From: Vibrio metoecus
GTDB lineage: Bacteria; Pseudomonadota; Gammaproteobacteria; Enterobacterales; Vibrionaceae
Length of the DNA: 64,000 nucleotides
Reading direction: 5' to 3'
NCBI RefSeq assembly: GCF_009665255.1
Contig: NZ_CP035686.1
Span: 2,338,501-2,402,500 of the forward strand
The position numbers and the translations under genes were made by a program. The notes below the pieces were generated by a model that did not search any database, was not told where the DNA came from, and saw only the letters and a program-made list of their open reading frames with translations. Numbering within the stretch: position 1 is the first letter of the stretch; every line of letters begins with the position of its first letter. This document shows, in pieces, positions 8,354 to 15,152 of the stretch.

Positions 8354-8737
8354 ATGAAAAAGACATTAAGTTTTGCAGCAATACATTTTACCATCGCATT
8401 TACGGTAGCGTATGTACTGACAGGTGATGTCCTTCTCGGCAGCCTGATTGCGATGCTCGAACCTATGGTGAACACTGTCGCGTTTTACTTCCATGAAAAA
8501 GCATGGGCCAATTCGCCAACGTTGCGCCGCTTTGCGGGCGATACCCGAATCAAAACCGCTAGCTTCGCGACCATCCACTTTAGCGTGGCGTTTAGTGTAG
8601 CTTACCTGTTGACGGGAAGTTGGTTAGTGGGTGGGGTGATGGCGATGATCGAACCGAGCATCAATACCTGTGCCTACTACTTCCATGAGAAAGTATGGCA
8701 AAGCAAACATTCAGGCCATTTTGGTTGTGCTCACTAA
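8354..8737 (+). CDS. tandem-duplicated DUF2061 small membrane protein
   Basis: A 127-residue membrane protein made of two copies of the DUF2061 unit (about residues 7-51 and 72-116). By eye 28 of 45 aligned residues are identical between copies. Each copy has a hydrophobic stretch beginning F-A-x-I-H-F, an LTG turn, and the signature MxEPxxNTxAxYFHEKxW. Each unit probably makes two membrane helices with a conserved His-Glu pair at the end, which might bind metal. Function is unknown for the family. The start has an AGGTGG site. The gene has its own promoter with a strong Fur box and its own terminator, so it is a monocistronic, probably iron-repressed gene. The tail SKHSGHFGCAH is His/Cys-bearing. 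Confidence 0.85.
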   Translation: MKKTLSFAAIHFTIAFTVAYVLTGDVLLGSLIAMLEPMVNTVAFYFHEKAWANSPTLRRFAGDTRIKTASFATIHFSVAFSVAYLLTGSWLVGGVMAMIEPSINTCAYYFHEKVWQSKHSGHFGCAH

Positions 8738-8756
8738 CACATTAAAATATTGATTG

Positions 8757-8784
8757 AAACGCCTTCTTGCTGAAGGCGTTTTGC
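8757..8784. terminator. convergent bidirectional terminator
   Basis: AAACGCCTTC / GAAGGCGTTT stem with a 5-nt loop and T-rich flanks on both strands. It lies between the stops of the plus-strand DUF2061 gene and the minus-strand GH2-like gene, so it probably serves both. Confidence 0.85.
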
Positions 8785-8802
8785 ATTTCGATACGCAGGA
8801 AA

Positions 8803-9600
8803 CTACAGAGGAAAATGGCTGACGCAGTGCGCTTCACTCAACCCCAACTGAAAACGCTTAGTTTGGCCATCCAGTTGTACGGAGACCAAGTAAAGATCTT
8901 CAGGTCGAGGATGATGTACATCGTAAATCTTGGGGGCATCAACCTGAAACAGCACGCTCGCGTGATCACTGCGCACATCAATCGGCACTTGATAAGTCCG
9001 CCCATCAAATTTTACCGCAGCAGAAACTAGCCCAGGGGAGTAAGTGGTGAAAAACAGGTTCACCAACAACTCACAGCCACTGTGGTGCCAAACTTGCTCG
9101 GTTGAAACATGGTTTAGGCGTAGATGCCGAATACATTGCAGGTAAGGCGCTTTCCAGATCCCGATTCGCTGATCGTAACTGGGTGCATCCTGCTCACCTA
9201 AAAAGCAGAGATCTGTCGCCTCTTCATCTAGCAACCAATCCTCATCCGCTTCCAAAAACAAAATTTCAAATCGGTTACGCCCTAGTTTTAACAAGGGGCG
9301 AATGTCTTTACGGTAAATCGCTTGTGAGCCATCACAGTCAAACAGCGCGCCGCCATTGAGGCGCACTTCCGCATGGTAATCAATGCCTTCCAACACCAGA
9401 TCAATCGCCGCAAAGCTCAGTAGGTCTTCATCCACTTCAATATCATGCATTAAATGCCACTCTTGCTCAGCGATTTCCTCTTCACTTAGCGTTTTGGGTA
9501 GCACCGCACTTAATGGTGCAGGAAAGGTAATGTCATCTTGGGGGATAGAGAGATCCGTCAGCGGTGAAAGCTGCCAAAGACCGGCGAGTGAGAGCTGCAT
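8803..9600 (-). CDS. orphan GH2-like sugar-binding domain protein
   Basis: A 265-residue protein with no signal peptide. The pattern LSLAGLWQLSPL near the N-terminus, then IDYHAEVRLNG, YRKDIRPLLKLGRNRFEILF and the aromatic-rich region around LCFLGEQDAPSYDQRIGIWKAP, resembles the N-terminal jelly-roll (sugar-binding) and following immunoglobulin-like domains of beta-mannosidases and other GH2 enzymes. The TIM-barrel catalytic domain is absent: the protein ends about where it would begin. Substrate and function are unknown. It may be a stand-alone carbohydrate-recognition protein or the relic of a larger enzyme that keeps an intact frame. Start ATG at 9600 with an AGGAA-type site. Confidence 0.7.
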   Translation of the reverse strand: MQLSLAGLWQLSPLTDLSIPQDDITFPAPLSAVLPKTLSEEEIAEQEWHLMHDIEVDEDLLSFAAIDLVLEGIDYHAEVRLNGGALFDCDGSQAIYRKDIRPLLKLGRNRFEILFLEADEDWLLDEEATDLCFLGEQDAPSYDQRIGIWKAPYLQCIRHLRLNHVSTEQVWHHSGCELLVNLFFTTYSPGLVSAAVKFDGRTYQVPIDVRSDHASVLFQVDAPKIYDVHHPRPEDLYLVSVQLDGQTKRFQLGLSEAHCVSHFPL

Positions 9601-9702
9601 AGCGTTCCAATTCCTGTTGGTTTGCGCGCATTATACCTGAAGTGAAATCTATTGCATTGTTGGTGTAACACAGCGGTTACGGCTTACAATCCATTAGTAC
9701 AG

Positions 9703-9732
9703 GCAAAAAAATACCAGCCCTGCGGCTGGTAT
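9703..9732 (-). terminator. rraB terminator
   Basis: ATACCAGCC / GGCTGGTAT stem with a 4-nt loop. On the minus strand it is followed by a run of seven T. It lies just past the rraB stop. Confidence 0.9.
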
Positions 9733-9746
9733 CTTCGATACGAGTA

Positions 9747-10169
9747 TTACTGCTCGTCGTCTTCATCCTCATCTTCGTCAGGGTACAAGGCGTCTTCACC
9801 TTCGTAGTAAGTACCCCAACCGTCGTAGATGATGTCGAATTTTTCGGCCAGATTAACCAGCTTTTCCACTTGTTCATCAATCAGTTTGGCATCCAAAGCC
9901 GATTGCATGGTCGCATCAAAGCACAGCAGCTTGTTACCATCTTCATCTTCAGTTTCTTCTGCTTCAAGCACTTCAAAGCCCATTTTGAATGCTTCTACTG
10001 CGGCTTTTTCCAGCTTATCGAATTCTTCTGCAAACAGATGGTGTTCGATCTCATACAAGGCATCTGGATCACTACCATCTTCGAGCAGGGCCTGAATGAT
10101 GTCGCGAGTCTCTTCCTTTTGGATCTCGATTAATTCTTCTACAGATAGATAATCATCTTGGTGAGACAT
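9747..10169 (-). CDS. rraB: ribonuclease E activity regulator RraB
   Basis: A 140-residue acidic protein matching RraB (YjgD), which binds the C-terminal scaffold of RNase E and alters degradosome composition and mRNA decay. The N-terminal VEELIEIQKEETRDIIQALLEDGSDPDALYEIEHH and the core FDKLEKAAVEAFKMGFEV are characteristic. The C-terminus is the expected run of Asp/Glu (DEDEDEDDEQ). Start ATG at 10169 with TGGAGC upstream. It has its own terminator. In the E. coli genome the gene also lies beside arginine genes, so proximity to arcA here is not surprising. Confidence 0.95.
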   Translation of the reverse strand: MSHQDDYLSVEELIEIQKEETRDIIQALLEDGSDPDALYEIEHHLFAEEFDKLEKAAVEAFKMGFEVLEAEETEDEDGNKLLCFDATMQSALDAKLIDEQVEKLVNLAEKFDIIYDGWGTYYEGEDALYPDEDEDEDDEQ

Positions 10170-10463
10170 AATGTGCTCCAGATAGTCAATAGGATCGGAA
10201 ATTTGTGCGGCGCACTATCGCATGGATTGAAAGGAATTTCTAGCCACAAAACGATCTGAGAAGATCTTTCGCTTGGCTTCAGATCCATCCCTCACACCTT
10301 GTTTTTAACATTTTTTTAGCAACTTACCAATTCAGCATAATCTGTGTTCAATAAGCCTGTGAAAACGGATCCCCAAATTGCCTGTTTATGGCGCGATAAT
10401 GCATAGCTAAAAAATCGCCAAAATAGGAAAAAATTCCATCCTCAGCTTCAATAACGCATAGAT

Positions 10464-10481
10464 TGTGAATAAATAGTTAAA
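10464..10481 (+). promoter_or_regulatory. candidate ARG box upstream of arcA
   Basis: TGTGAATAAATAGTTAAA matches 14 of the 16 informative positions of the E. coli ARG consensus (WNTGAATWWWWATTCANW). The right half is the weaker side. No good second box lies 3 bp away, so the call is tentative. ArgR is encoded 7 kb away. Confidence 0.4.
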
Positions 10482-10588
10482 ATTTAAACTTATAACGCAT
10501 AAAAGCACCCAGTTATGCTGCGCATAGCTAAGCAATTTAAGGGGCATCCTCCTAACTTTCAAAATCAGAATACAAAATCATAAAACCG

Positions 10589-10635
10589 ACCACTGACGAT
10601 AAAATATATCGCAAATTTATTATGAGTGGTTTTTT
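10589..10635 (+). terminator. terminator-like structure with no assigned gene
   Basis: ACCACT (10589-10594) pairs with AGTGGT (10625-10630), which runs directly into six T. The 30-nt loop contains a second small stem CGAT/ATCG. The layout is that of an intrinsic terminator on the plus strand, but no gene lies upstream on that strand. It could end a small RNA or attenuate arcA transcription. Confidence 0.35.
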
Positions 10636-10697
10636 ATAACAAAAGGTCGACTTGCAACTTAATAAAAAGCTGTTCATAACTATATCCAGTGGCTTGG

Positions 10698-10730
10698 GTT
10701 TACAGGTAAGCGGGATGCTTGCCTAGAAAC
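10698..10730 (+). other. leader hairpin before arcA
   Basis: GTTT-AC-AGGTAAGC pairs with GCTTGCCT-AG-AAAC (outer 4 bp, a 2x2 internal loop, then 8 bp including one G-U). It ends 60 bp before the arcA start. It may act in mRNA stability or attenuation. Confidence 0.5.
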
Positions 10731-10790
10731 GACAAGGTGAACGTAAGCTAAACCTGCTGCCGCATGTGAAAGGAAGAGAGAGGAAGCTCA

Positions 10791-12013
10791 ATGAACCGTT
10801 TGTACGTAGGATCTGAAGTGGGGCAACTGCGCCGTGTACTGTTAAATCGTCCCGAGCGAGCGTTGACTCATTTAACGCCTTCCAACTGCCATGAGCTTTT
10901 GTTTGATGATGTGCTGGCCGTGGAAGCAGCAGGCGTTGAGCACGATGCTTTTGCCAATACCTTGCGCACTCAAGATGTGGAAGTGTTACTGCTGCATGAT
11001 TTACTCGAAGAGACGCTGGCCATTCCCGAAGCCAGACAGTGGCTACTGGAAACGCAAATTGGGGATTTTCGCTACGGCCCGACCTTTGCCCACGATCTAC
11101 GCCATTATTTGGATGCATTAGACGATCACCACTTAGCCACCGTATTATTGGGTGGATTGGCTTATTCTGAGCTACAAATAGAATCCGATTCCATGCTGCC
11201 GAAAATGCGTCAGCCCCTCGATTTTGTGATTGAGCCGCTGCCCAATCACCTATTCACTCGCGATACCTCCTGCTGGGTCTATGGTGGCGTGTCACTCAAT
11301 CCAATGATGAAAGCCGCTCGTCAGCGTGAAACCAACCATTTGCGGGCCATTTACCGCTGGCACCCGACTTTTGCTCAGCAGCCCTTTATTCACTATTTTG
11401 GTCTGGATGATCTGCACTACGACAATGCCAACATTGAAGGTGGTGATGTACTGGTGATTGGGAAAGGCGCAGTATTGATTGGAATGTCTGAACGCACCTC
11501 TCCCAAGGCGTAGAAAATTTAGCAGCCGCCTTGTTCAAACATGGTGAAGCTCGTGAAGTGATTGCGGTCAGCCTGCCAAAACATCGATCCTGCATGCATT
11601 TAGATACGGTGATGACCCATATGGATGTCGATACTTTCTCCGTCTATCCCGAAGTGATGCGCAAAGATCTCGCGACTTGGCGACTGACGCCTAAAGGCGA
11701 TGGCAGTGAAATGCGCGTGGAGCAAGTACCCAGCTATATCCATGCGATTGAATCGGCGCTGGGGCTGGATTATCTCAAAATCATTACCACTGGCGGCAAC
11801 AGCTATGAAGCGGAGCGCGAACAATGGAATGATGCCAACAATGTCCTGACCGTCAAACCGGGCGTGGTAATTGGCTACGAGCGTAACGTCTATACCAATG
11901 AGAAGTACGATAAAGCAGGCATTAAGGTACTGACCATTCCCGGTAATGAGTTGGGGCGTGGCCGTGGTGGCGCACGTTGTATGAGTTGCCCGATTGAGCG
12001 TGACGGGATTTAA
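10791..12013 (+). pseudogene. arcA: arginine deiminase, interrupted by a single-base frameshift
   Basis: Arginine deiminase hydrolyses arginine to citrulline and ammonia. The first frame (10791-11513, 240 codons) carries the N-terminus VGSEVGQLRRVLLNRPE and NIEGGDVLVIGKGAVLIGMSERT, then stops at TAG 11511-11513. The second frame continues the family sequence with VENLAA, HLDTVMTHMDVDTF (catalytic His/Asp) and GRGGARCMSCP (catalytic Cys) to the stop at 12013. Adding one C to the CCC run at 11502-11504 restores a 407-residue protein reading SPQGVENLAA across the junction, the normal length. No other damage is visible, so the lesion is recent, a phase-variable slip, or a sequencing error. The GAGGAAG site before the ATG is intact. 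Confidence 0.9.
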
Positions 12014-12048
12014 ACGTCAGTGAGGCGTGCCAAGCACGCCTCAAGGCT

Positions 12049-13104
12049 TCAGTTGAGTGCCAATTCCACATCCGATTCCGCCAACGTCGAACAAGCCAAC
12101 ACATAGCCTTGCTCAATCTCCTCTTCGCTCAGCGTTTCTTGGCTTAAACGACGGACACGACCATCTAGCACGCGGCATTTACACGAACCACAAATACCGC
12201 TGCGACAAGCCGCAATGATCGGCAGCTTTCCGGTTTCTAACGCTTCTAACAGCACTTTTTCACTCGGCGCATCCACCTCTACTCCAAAGGCAGGCACGCG
12301 AATTTTCACTTGCTGGCGAACAGTGGGAGCAGCATCCTCCTCATTGAGTGACGTCATTTCAGGAGAAAAACTCTCTTGATGGAAATGCGCCATATCAAAG
12401 CCAAGTGCTTGTAAATAACCACTCACATCCTGCATAAACCCTTCCGGCCCACACAGATACACGCTTCTTTCCAACACATCCGGAACCTGTTCAATCAAAG
12501 TTTCCTGAGTTAAACGACCTTGGGCAAAGCCACTCTCACCCGCGTCTTTGAGTAACAGCTTCAAGTGGAAATTCGAATGCTGCGCCGCTAACTGCTGCAA
12601 CTCTTGCCAATAGATGGTTTGTTCTGGATTGCGTGCGATATGCAGAAAATCGATCTCTCTTGCATCGTTCTGTTTATCGCTCTGTTCGGTTAACCAAGCT
12701 TTGGCCATCGCCATGACTGGCGTGATGCCACACCCCGCGCTGATCAGTAATACACGGGATTTGGGAGCACAATCGGTGCTATTGAAGCGGCCTTGGGGTT
12801 TCATGGCCGTTACGCTATCCCCCAACGTCAACTCATCCACCACATGTTGCGACACCAACCCCTGCGCGACTCGCTTTACCGTAAAACGTAAATACGGCTG
12901 CTGAGCCTGCGAGCTGATGGAGTAAGAGCGGTACACCGTCTGCCCATTAATGGAAAAACCTAAATTCGCGAACTGCCCCGGCTTAAAGTTGAAGTGGCGC
13001 TCACGATGCGGATCCGCCAACTCAAAGCTCACACAATCTGGGGTTTCTTGCCATTTACGCACACAAACCAAGGTTTCATTGTCTTGTTCTGCCCATGCAG
13101 ACAT
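12049..13104 (-). CDS. hcr: NADH oxidoreductase Hcr
   Basis: Electron-transfer partner of the hybrid cluster protein: FAD- and NADH-binding reductase with a C-terminal plant-type ferredoxin domain. It is 351 residues from the ATG at 13104, which has GAGGAGA upstream; a longer frame to 13155 lacks a site. Domains in order: FAD-binding barrel (RSYSISSQ near residue 75), NAD-binding domain (CGPEGFMQDV near 225), and 2Fe-2S domain with CRSGICGSCKCRV and a distal VLAC near the C-terminus. It sits 51 bp after hcp, with a strong hairpin in the gap. Confidence 0.95.
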   Translation of the reverse strand: MSAWAEQDNETLVCVRKWQETPDCVSFELADPHRERHFNFKPGQFANLGFSINGQTVYRSYSISSQAQQPYLRFTVKRVAQGLVSQHVVDELTLGDSVTAMKPQGRFNSTDCAPKSRVLLISAGCGITPVMAMAKAWLTEQSDKQNDAREIDFLHIARNPEQTIYWQELQQLAAQHSNFHLKLLLKDAGESGFAQGRLTQETLIEQVPDVLERSVYLCGPEGFMQDVSGYLQALGFDMAHFHQESFSPEMTSLNEEDAAPTVRQQVKIRVPAFGVEVDAPSEKVLLEALETGKLPIIAACRSGICGSCKCRVLDGRVRRLSQETLSEEEIEQGYVLACSTLAESDVELALN

Positions 13105-13125
13105 GTTATTTCTCCTCATCGGCAT

Positions 13126-13146
13126 CAGCCCCACATTGTGGGGCTG
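13126..13146 (-). other. hcp-hcr intergenic hairpin
   Basis: CAGCCCCAC / GTGGGGCTG, a 9-bp perfect stem with a 3-nt loop, fills most of the 51-bp gap between hcp and hcr. There is no T-run. It probably protects the hcp mRNA 3' end and lowers hcr relative to hcp. Confidence 0.7.
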
Positions 13147-13155
13147 AGTGGCCAC

Positions 13156-14817
13156 TTATGCCGCCAGAATGGTGCGCAGATCGTCTTCCGCTGTGGTAAT
13201 ACTGCGTAGATCAAACTGCTGTTGCAGGATCGCCATCAGATTTGGCGTGAGGAAAGCGGGCGCGGTAGGACCGGTGTAAATGCCTTTTACACCCAGCGCG
13301 AGCAAGGTAAGCAGGATCACGATCGCTTTTTGCTCGAACCACGAGAGCACCAAAGTCAGCGGCAGATCGTTCACTCCACACTCGAAAGTTTCCGCAAGCG
13401 CAAGCGCCAGTTGAATGGCAGAATACGCATCATTGCACTGACCCACATCGAGCAAACGTGGAATACCGTTGATCGCGCCGAACTCATTTTTGTTGAAGCG
13501 GAACTTACCGCAAGCCAAGGTCAGAATCACACTGTCTTCCGGCGCTTGCGCAGTAAAGTCTTGATAGTAATTGCGCTCCGCTTTATCACCGTCACAGCCG
13601 CCGACCAAGAAGAAGTGCTTGATGTTGCCTAATTTGACTTGCTCAACCACCGCAGGCGCTGCTGCCATTAAGGCATTACGTCCAAAACCCACGGTGATCA
13701 GATGCTCAATCTCATCGTGCTTAAAACCTTCTTGTGCCAGTGCACATTCAATCACGGTTGAGAAATCGTCCCCTTCGATATGCGCCACACCCGGCCAGCC
13801 AACAATGCTACGAGTAAACAGGCGATCCGCATATTGCCCCACATTGGGGTTAAGCAGGCAGTTCGAGGTCATCACGATCGCGCCGGGGAAGTTCGCAAAT
13901 TCTTTCTGCTGGTTTTGCCAAGCACTGCCGTAGTTACCTACCAAGTGCGGGTATTTTTTCAGTTCTGGGTAAGCATGTGCAGGCAACATTTCACCATTGG
14001 TGTAGACGTTGATCCCCATGCCTTGGGTCTGTTGCAAGATTTTCTCTAAATCATGCAGATCATGGCCAGACACCAGAATACATTTGCCTTTGACGGGTTT
14101 GACGTTCACCGTAGTCGGCTCTGGATGACCAAAGGTTTCGGTTTCGCCTTTATCTAAGATTTCCATGATGCGGTAGTTCATCAGGCCAATTTGCATCGCC
14201 GTATCCAAGAGCGCACTCAACTCCACAGGATCGGTGCCCAACCATGCCATGATTTGATGGTACTGCGCATACAGCTCAGCATCCGTTTGCCCTAACACAC
14301 GCGCATGTTCCAGATAAGCCGCCGCCCCTTTCAAGCCATACAAACAGAGCAGGCGCAAACCAATCACATCTTCATGCAAACTCTCTTTGCCGCGGTTTAC
14401 CGCTGCTGCTGGAGCAAATGCCAAGATGTCGGTTTTATCGGTCGGTAGAGAAAATTGCGCCGCCGGTGACAACGCAGGAAGCTCAAAACCGGTTAATACC
14501 GCAGCCGCACGGACTTGTTGTTCTAGCTGCTGTTTATAGCTTTCCGCTTGCTGCGCTAGTTCAACAATGCGTTCTGGATCAAAGTTAACGTTGGTGAGCG
14601 TGGCGAAAAAGGCTTTCGGTGCCCATTGGTCAATTTCAGGAATGGCCACACCACAAGCACGACCTAGATTGGCCCAAAAAGAGACACCTTGCAGCGCGTA
14701 AACCAACACATCTTGTAAGTCCGACACCTCTGCGGTTTTACCGCACATCCCTTGGGCATAGGCACACCCTTTCGCGATTGGGGTTTGAATGGTTTGCTCA
14801 CATTGAATACAGAACAT
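13156..14817 (-). CDS. hcp: hybrid cluster protein (hydroxylamine/NO reductase)
   Basis: A 553-residue cytoplasmic iron-sulfur protein that protects against nitrosative stress (NO and hydroxylamine reduction, S-nitrosylation control). The N-terminal motif Cys3-X2-Cys6-X11-Cys18-X6-Cys25 is the enterobacterial-type [2Fe-2S] ligand set. Downstream hybrid-cluster segments include VSGHDLHDL, TNGEMLPAHAYP, GAIVMTSNC, FLVGGCDGD and LTLACGKFRFN, with the cluster cysteines present. The ATG at 14817 has TGGAGAAG upstream. Expected regulators in Vibrio are FNR and NO sensors, but I could not identify a convincing site. Operon with hcr. Confidence 0.97.
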   Translation of the reverse strand: MFCIQCEQTIQTPIAKGCAYAQGMCGKTAEVSDLQDVLVYALQGVSFWANLGRACGVAIPEIDQWAPKAFFATLTNVNFDPERIVELAQQAESYKQQLEQQVRAAAVLTGFELPALSPAAQFSLPTDKTDILAFAPAAAVNRGKESLHEDVIGLRLLCLYGLKGAAAYLEHARVLGQTDAELYAQYHQIMAWLGTDPVELSALLDTAMQIGLMNYRIMEILDKGETETFGHPEPTTVNVKPVKGKCILVSGHDLHDLEKILQQTQGMGINVYTNGEMLPAHAYPELKKYPHLVGNYGSAWQNQQKEFANFPGAIVMTSNCLLNPNVGQYADRLFTRSIVGWPGVAHIEGDDFSTVIECALAQEGFKHDEIEHLITVGFGRNALMAAAPAVVEQVKLGNIKHFFLVGGCDGDKAERNYYQDFTAQAPEDSVILTLACGKFRFNKNEFGAINGIPRLLDVGQCNDAYSAIQLALALAETFECGVNDLPLTLVLSWFEQKAIVILLTLLALGVKGIYTGPTAPAFLTPNLMAILQQQFDLRSITTAEDDLRTILAA

Positions 14818-15031
14818 TATGCTTCTCCAGTTTCATTGATAAGCTTTGATAGCTTAGATTTACTGAAGACATCGCATATTACGTGCCAAATTCTATTTAT
14901 TTGTTTTTCAATGCATTTAACACAATAAACACAACTTTTTTGTGTCAATTAGACCAAGCAATAAAAACAATATCACTCGATACAGTCATATTGACACTTT
15001 CGATTATTCGCGTTGAAAAACGTTTTTTATA
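14818..15031 (-). other. hcp upstream region
   Basis: Gene-free, AT-rich interval carrying the hcp promoter. One 8-of-11 match to an NsrR half-site lies around 14910-14920, without a second half. I do not call a specific promoter. Confidence 0.3.
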
Positions 15032-15094
15032 GAGATAAAAACGAGACGAATAAAAGACGAGATAAAAACGAGACGAATAAAAGACGAGATAAAA
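15032..15094. repeat. 27-bp tandem repeat, 2.3 copies
   Basis: Units at 15032-15058 and 15059-15085 are identical, and a third copy is cut at 15094 after 9 bases. Each unit begins GAGATAAAAACGAGACG and ends AATAAAAGAC. It lies between the tldD terminator and the hcp promoter region, so it is not coding. Perfect identity suggests recent copy-number change. Confidence 0.95.
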
Positions 15095-15120
15095 AAAGCC
15101 GCAGCGATGTCGGCTGCGGC
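15091..15120 (-). terminator. tldD terminator
   Basis: GCCGCAGC (15098-15105) pairs with GCTGCGGC (15113-15120). Read on the minus strand it runs into seven T, which come from the start of the tandem repeat. Confidence 0.9.
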
Positions 15121-15152
15121 ATACTTTTTCAGTGATTTTTGTTGGAGCTGAA

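Larger units (their letters stand above)
10170..10790. other. 620-bp gene-free interval between rraB and arcA
   Basis: AT-rich, with no credible coding frame on either strand. It carries the rraB promoter side, repeated short words (GCATAGCTAA at about 10400 and 10525; ATAACGCATA at 10451 and 10492), one ARG-box candidate, a terminator-like structure and a leader hairpin, listed separately. The length and structure leave room for a long arcA leader or a small RNA. Confidence 0.6.

Noticed and set aside
13222..14049. Plus-strand frames of 89-136 codons inside hcp
   Set aside because: Antisense shadows of a well-supported gene with intact cluster motifs.
14905..14930. Possible NsrR or FNR site upstream of hcp
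   Set aside because: Only a half-site resembling NsrR is seen, and the TTGAT words near 14838 form direct, not inverted, repeats, so no FNR dyad.
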